Positions 62,108 through 64,000 of a DNA stretch of 64,000 bases are shown piece after piece (the first letter of the stretch is position 1; the number at the start of each line of letters is the position of its first letter). The notes beneath the pieces are model-generated. The model made no database searches, had not been told where the DNA came from, and worked only from the letters and a program-made list of their open reading frames with translations. The position numbers and the translations under genes were made by a program. Source of the stretch: CAIVND01 sp035532075 (GTDB lineage Bacteria; Actinomycetota; Acidimicrobiia; Acidimicrobiales; Bog-793); assembly GCA_035532075.1 (NCBI GenBank), contig DATKRV010000028.1:12307-76306 (forward strand). Direction: 5' to 3'.

Positions 62108-62665
62108 ATGGATGAGACCCCTCGACCTTCTGAGTCGCTGTCTTTAGAATCGCCTGCTGCGCGAGTCGAACACGAGATTGATCGCGTCTTTCACTATCAC
62201 CCGAATGCCCATACGAAGGCGATGCGGGCAGGATCCATCTCCCCTGTCAAGGTTGCCGATCAGTATCCGAGTGGGACGAAGATGGCTAGGATCAATGCGC
62301 GCCTTGGTGTAAAGATCACCAACGCGGTTGGAACGATGGCCTGCGCGTACGTCTTTACGATCATCGCCCTGATATCGCTGCCGTCCGCGATCAAGAGCTC
62401 CAACGTGATCATCATCATCTCATGGATCGCCCAGACGTTTCTTCAGCTCGTGCTGTTATCGATCATCATGGTCGGTCAGAATGTGCAGGCACAGGCAGCA
62501 GACCAGCGCTCGGAGAATACCTACAAGGACGCGGAGGCTGTGCTGCACGAGGCACTGGAGATCCAGCACCATCTTGAGAGTCAGGACAGCCAGATCGCAG
62601 ACCTGCTCGCAAAGATCGATTCGCTGGAGAAGAGACTCGCACCATCGAGTCAGACCGGCTCTTGA
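62108..62665 (+). CDS. DUF1003-like membrane protein
   Basis: 185 aa with two hydrophobic helices (VGTMACAYVFTIIALISL; IIIISWIAQTFLQLVLLSIIMV) followed by GQNVQAQAADQRSENTYKDA and a coiled-coil-like C-terminus. The arrangement resembles DUF1003 proteins, but the usual DPYPFxLLNL motif is absent, so it belongs to a divergent branch. ATG at 62108 excludes an upstream extension without protein character. The other DUF1003 protein in the window is at 10135. Confidence 0.75.
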   Translation: MDETPRPSESLSLESPAARVEHEIDRVFHYHPNAHTKAMRAGSISPVKVADQYPSGTKMARINARLGVKITNAVGTMACAYVFTIIALISLPSAIKSSNVIIIISWIAQTFLQLVLLSIIMVGQNVQAQAADQRSENTYKDAEAVLHEALEIQHHLESQDSQIADLLAKIDSLEKRLAPSSQTGS

Positions 62666-62726
62666 CTGAGCCGTTACAATCGTTTTGGCAAAATAAGGGT
62701 GGAATACAACAGAGAGCGGAGACGTA

Positions 62727-63653
62727 GTGGAGACGCGCAAGATTGGATCGCTCGAAGTTTCAGTAGTCGGTCTCGGTACGAATAACTTCGGTAGTCGCCT
62801 GGACGAGAGGGCGACCGCGCAGGTGCTTGACGGCGCCCTCGACTTCGGCGTTAACTTCATCGATACTGCGGATGTTTATGGCGCGACACAGAGCGAGACC
62901 TTCATTGGCAATCTGCTCGGAGCTCGCCGATCGAAGGTCGTGCTTGCAACGAAGTTCGGGATGCCAGTCGGTGGATTTCCTGCAGGAGGAAGTCCGAGTT
63001 ACGTGCGCCAAGCGCTTGATGCGTCGCTTGGTCGTCTCAAGACCGAATACATCGATCTCTATATCTACCATCGTCCCGATCCCGATACTCCGATTGGTGA
63101 GACGCTCGCGGCCCTTGACGAGGCTGTACGTGAGGGAAAGGTGCGCGAGATTGGCTGTTCAAACTTTTCAGTCGAACAGTTGAGAGAGGCCGAGGCGAAA
63201 ACGCGCGAAGGAGCCGCTCGTTTTGTCAATCTGCAGAACAACTACAGTCTCTTGCATCGCGAACCCGAAGCGGGAGTGCTTGGCGAATGCGTCCGACAGT
63301 CAATCGGTTTTGTTCCCTTTTGGCCACTTGCCGCAGGTCTTTTGACGGGGAAGTACCGTAAAGGTGCACCAGTCCCCGGAGGAACGCGCATCGCCAAGAT
63401 GACAGATGAACGTCGCCAAGATGCACTGAGCGAGCACAACCTTGAAATTGTCGAACAGCTCATCGCATTTGCGAAGGGACAAGGTCACTCGTTGCTTGAT
63501 CTCGCGTTTTCGTGGCTGCTCTCTCAACCATCGGTGGTCTCCGTTATTGCCGGTGCATCGAACCGCGAGCAGATGAAGGCAAATGCGGAGTCAGTGCCGT
63601 GGGAGATGACCAGTGACGAACTCGAAATGGTGGATAGGATTTTGGCGGCGTGA
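62727..63653 (+). CDS. Aldo/keto reductase
   Basis: 308-aa NADPH-dependent oxidoreductase of the (beta/alpha)8 AKR superfamily. The catalytic tetrad is visible: Asp and Tyr in FIDTADVYG, Lys in LATKFG and His in YIYHRPDP. GCSNFSVEQL and SVIAGASNREQMKAN are the expected NADPH-binding loops. GTG start at 62727. Substrate unknown. Confidence 0.92.
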   Translation: METRKIGSLEVSVVGLGTNNFGSRLDERATAQVLDGALDFGVNFIDTADVYGATQSETFIGNLLGARRSKVVLATKFGMPVGGFPAGGSPSYVRQALDASLGRLKTEYIDLYIYHRPDPDTPIGETLAALDEAVREGKVREIGCSNFSVEQLREAEAKTREGAARFVNLQNNYSLLHREPEAGVLGECVRQSIGFVPFWPLAAGLLTGKYRKGAPVPGGTRIAKMTDERRQDALSEHNLEIVEQLIAFAKGQGHSLLDLAFSWLLSQPSVVSVIAGASNREQMKANAESVPWEMTSDELEMVDRILAA

Positions 63654-63983
63654 GTCCTTTCCATCGCAACTTGATCCCATCGGCTCTCGTCATTTTGCCG
63701 GAAATCGTATGGGCCTGACCTGAATAGCGTTTCGGTCGAAGCCCCTTTTTGTCTTTGAGTGTAGAAATTCCGAGAACACCAATCCATTTCCAACTGTCGT
63801 GTCGATGGAGACTCTCGTTTGGCAGTCGCAGAGTCATTGCATCTTGGAGGCTTTCTAAGCCGAACTTACGGCTCCTCTACCCCCCGATTCATCCCCTGAG
63901 CAGGAGATTGCTCATCATTTGGGGTCGATGATGTAGACACGAGTATGCGTGCAATCACGAGAATGGTATGCGATAATTAGTCC
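63654..63983. other. Intergenic region leading to the next gene
   Basis: No gene recognised. GATAAT at 63972-63977 is 6 bases before an ATG at 63984, which looks like the -10 of a leaderless promoter for a gene that runs out of the window. Confidence 0.5.
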
Positions 63984-64000
63984 ATGACTCGGATGATTGG
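63984..64000 (+). CDS. Start of an unidentified gene cut by the window edge
   Basis: An ATG at 63984 follows a GATAAT -10-like element by 6 bases, matching the leaderless pattern of other genes here. Only five codons (MTRMI) are in the window, too few to identify the product, and even its status as a gene is uncertain. Confidence 0.3.

Noticed and set aside
1..64000. CRISPR array
   Set aside because: No regularly spaced direct repeats were seen; the only tandem repeats are adjacent copies without spacers.

Overview
This window is chromosomal DNA from an actinobacterium, most likely of the Acidimicrobiia or a nearby lineage. That placement is my inference. It rests on a crgA / trpG-pabA / pknB / pbpA / pstP / fhaB / fhaA / tRNA-Leu block laid out as near the origin in Actinobacteria, a ClpB with actinobacterial features, an acyl-CoA carboxylase beta plus small epsilon subunit, and moderate-to-high GC. 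Many genes start without a Shine-Dalgarno sequence, with a -10-like hexamer just before the start codon, as in leaderless actinobacterial mRNAs.

Layout. 1-9.9 kb: the 3' end of clpB, then a tightly overlapped purine operon purA-purD-purB-purC-purS-purQ-purL. 10.1-11.3 kb: a DUF1003 membrane protein and a truncated IS256-family transposase. 11.6-18.6 kb: the cell-wall and Ser/Thr phosphorylation cluster (crgA, pabA/trpG, pknB, pbpA, pstP, fhaB, fhaA), without the pknA and rodA that usually sit inside it, ending at tRNA-Leu(CAG). 18.9-27.4 kb: an accessory island. Its first half is an unusual module made of a DDE-transposase-like protein translationally coupled to a tyrosine-recombinase-like protein, with a divergent HTH gene. 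Its second half is a four-gene McrBC-type restriction-modification operon (DNA methyltransferase, unrecognised 230-aa protein, McrB, McrC) with a divergent XRE regulator whose promoter overlaps that of the methyltransferase. 27.4-40 kb: more accessory DNA, with AraC/VOC, ArsR/SRPBCC, a YtrA-type GntR plus ABC exporter, a CHASE-GGDEF-EAL gene interrupted by a TGA, a RibD-like gene interrupted by a TAG, a PPOX flavoprotein, a RidA protein and two decayed integrase 3' ends.

40-64 kb: mainly housekeeping. A COG4280-like membrane protein, a small membrane protein and an MFS transporter are followed by the minus-strand set dnaX-ybaB-recR-accD-accE, with the SRP RNA just upstream of dnaX. Then come tRNA-Ser(GGA), tadA, tRNA-Ser(CGA), an MBL-fold hydrolase with a PyrE-like phosphoribosyltransferase, a VIT-family transporter with a SixA-like phosphatase and an S51 peptidase, two cyclophilins, an enoyl-CoA hydratase, the aspartate pathway genes ask and asd, an archaeal-type ProRS, and NIPSNAP, PAC2, GNAT, DUF1003-like and aldo/keto reductase genes.

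The best candidates for something new are the McrBC-like operon with its unrecognised third component (22.4-27.4 kb) and the neighbouring recombinase/transposase module (18.9-22.1 kb). All functional calls come from reading motifs by eye; no database search was possible.
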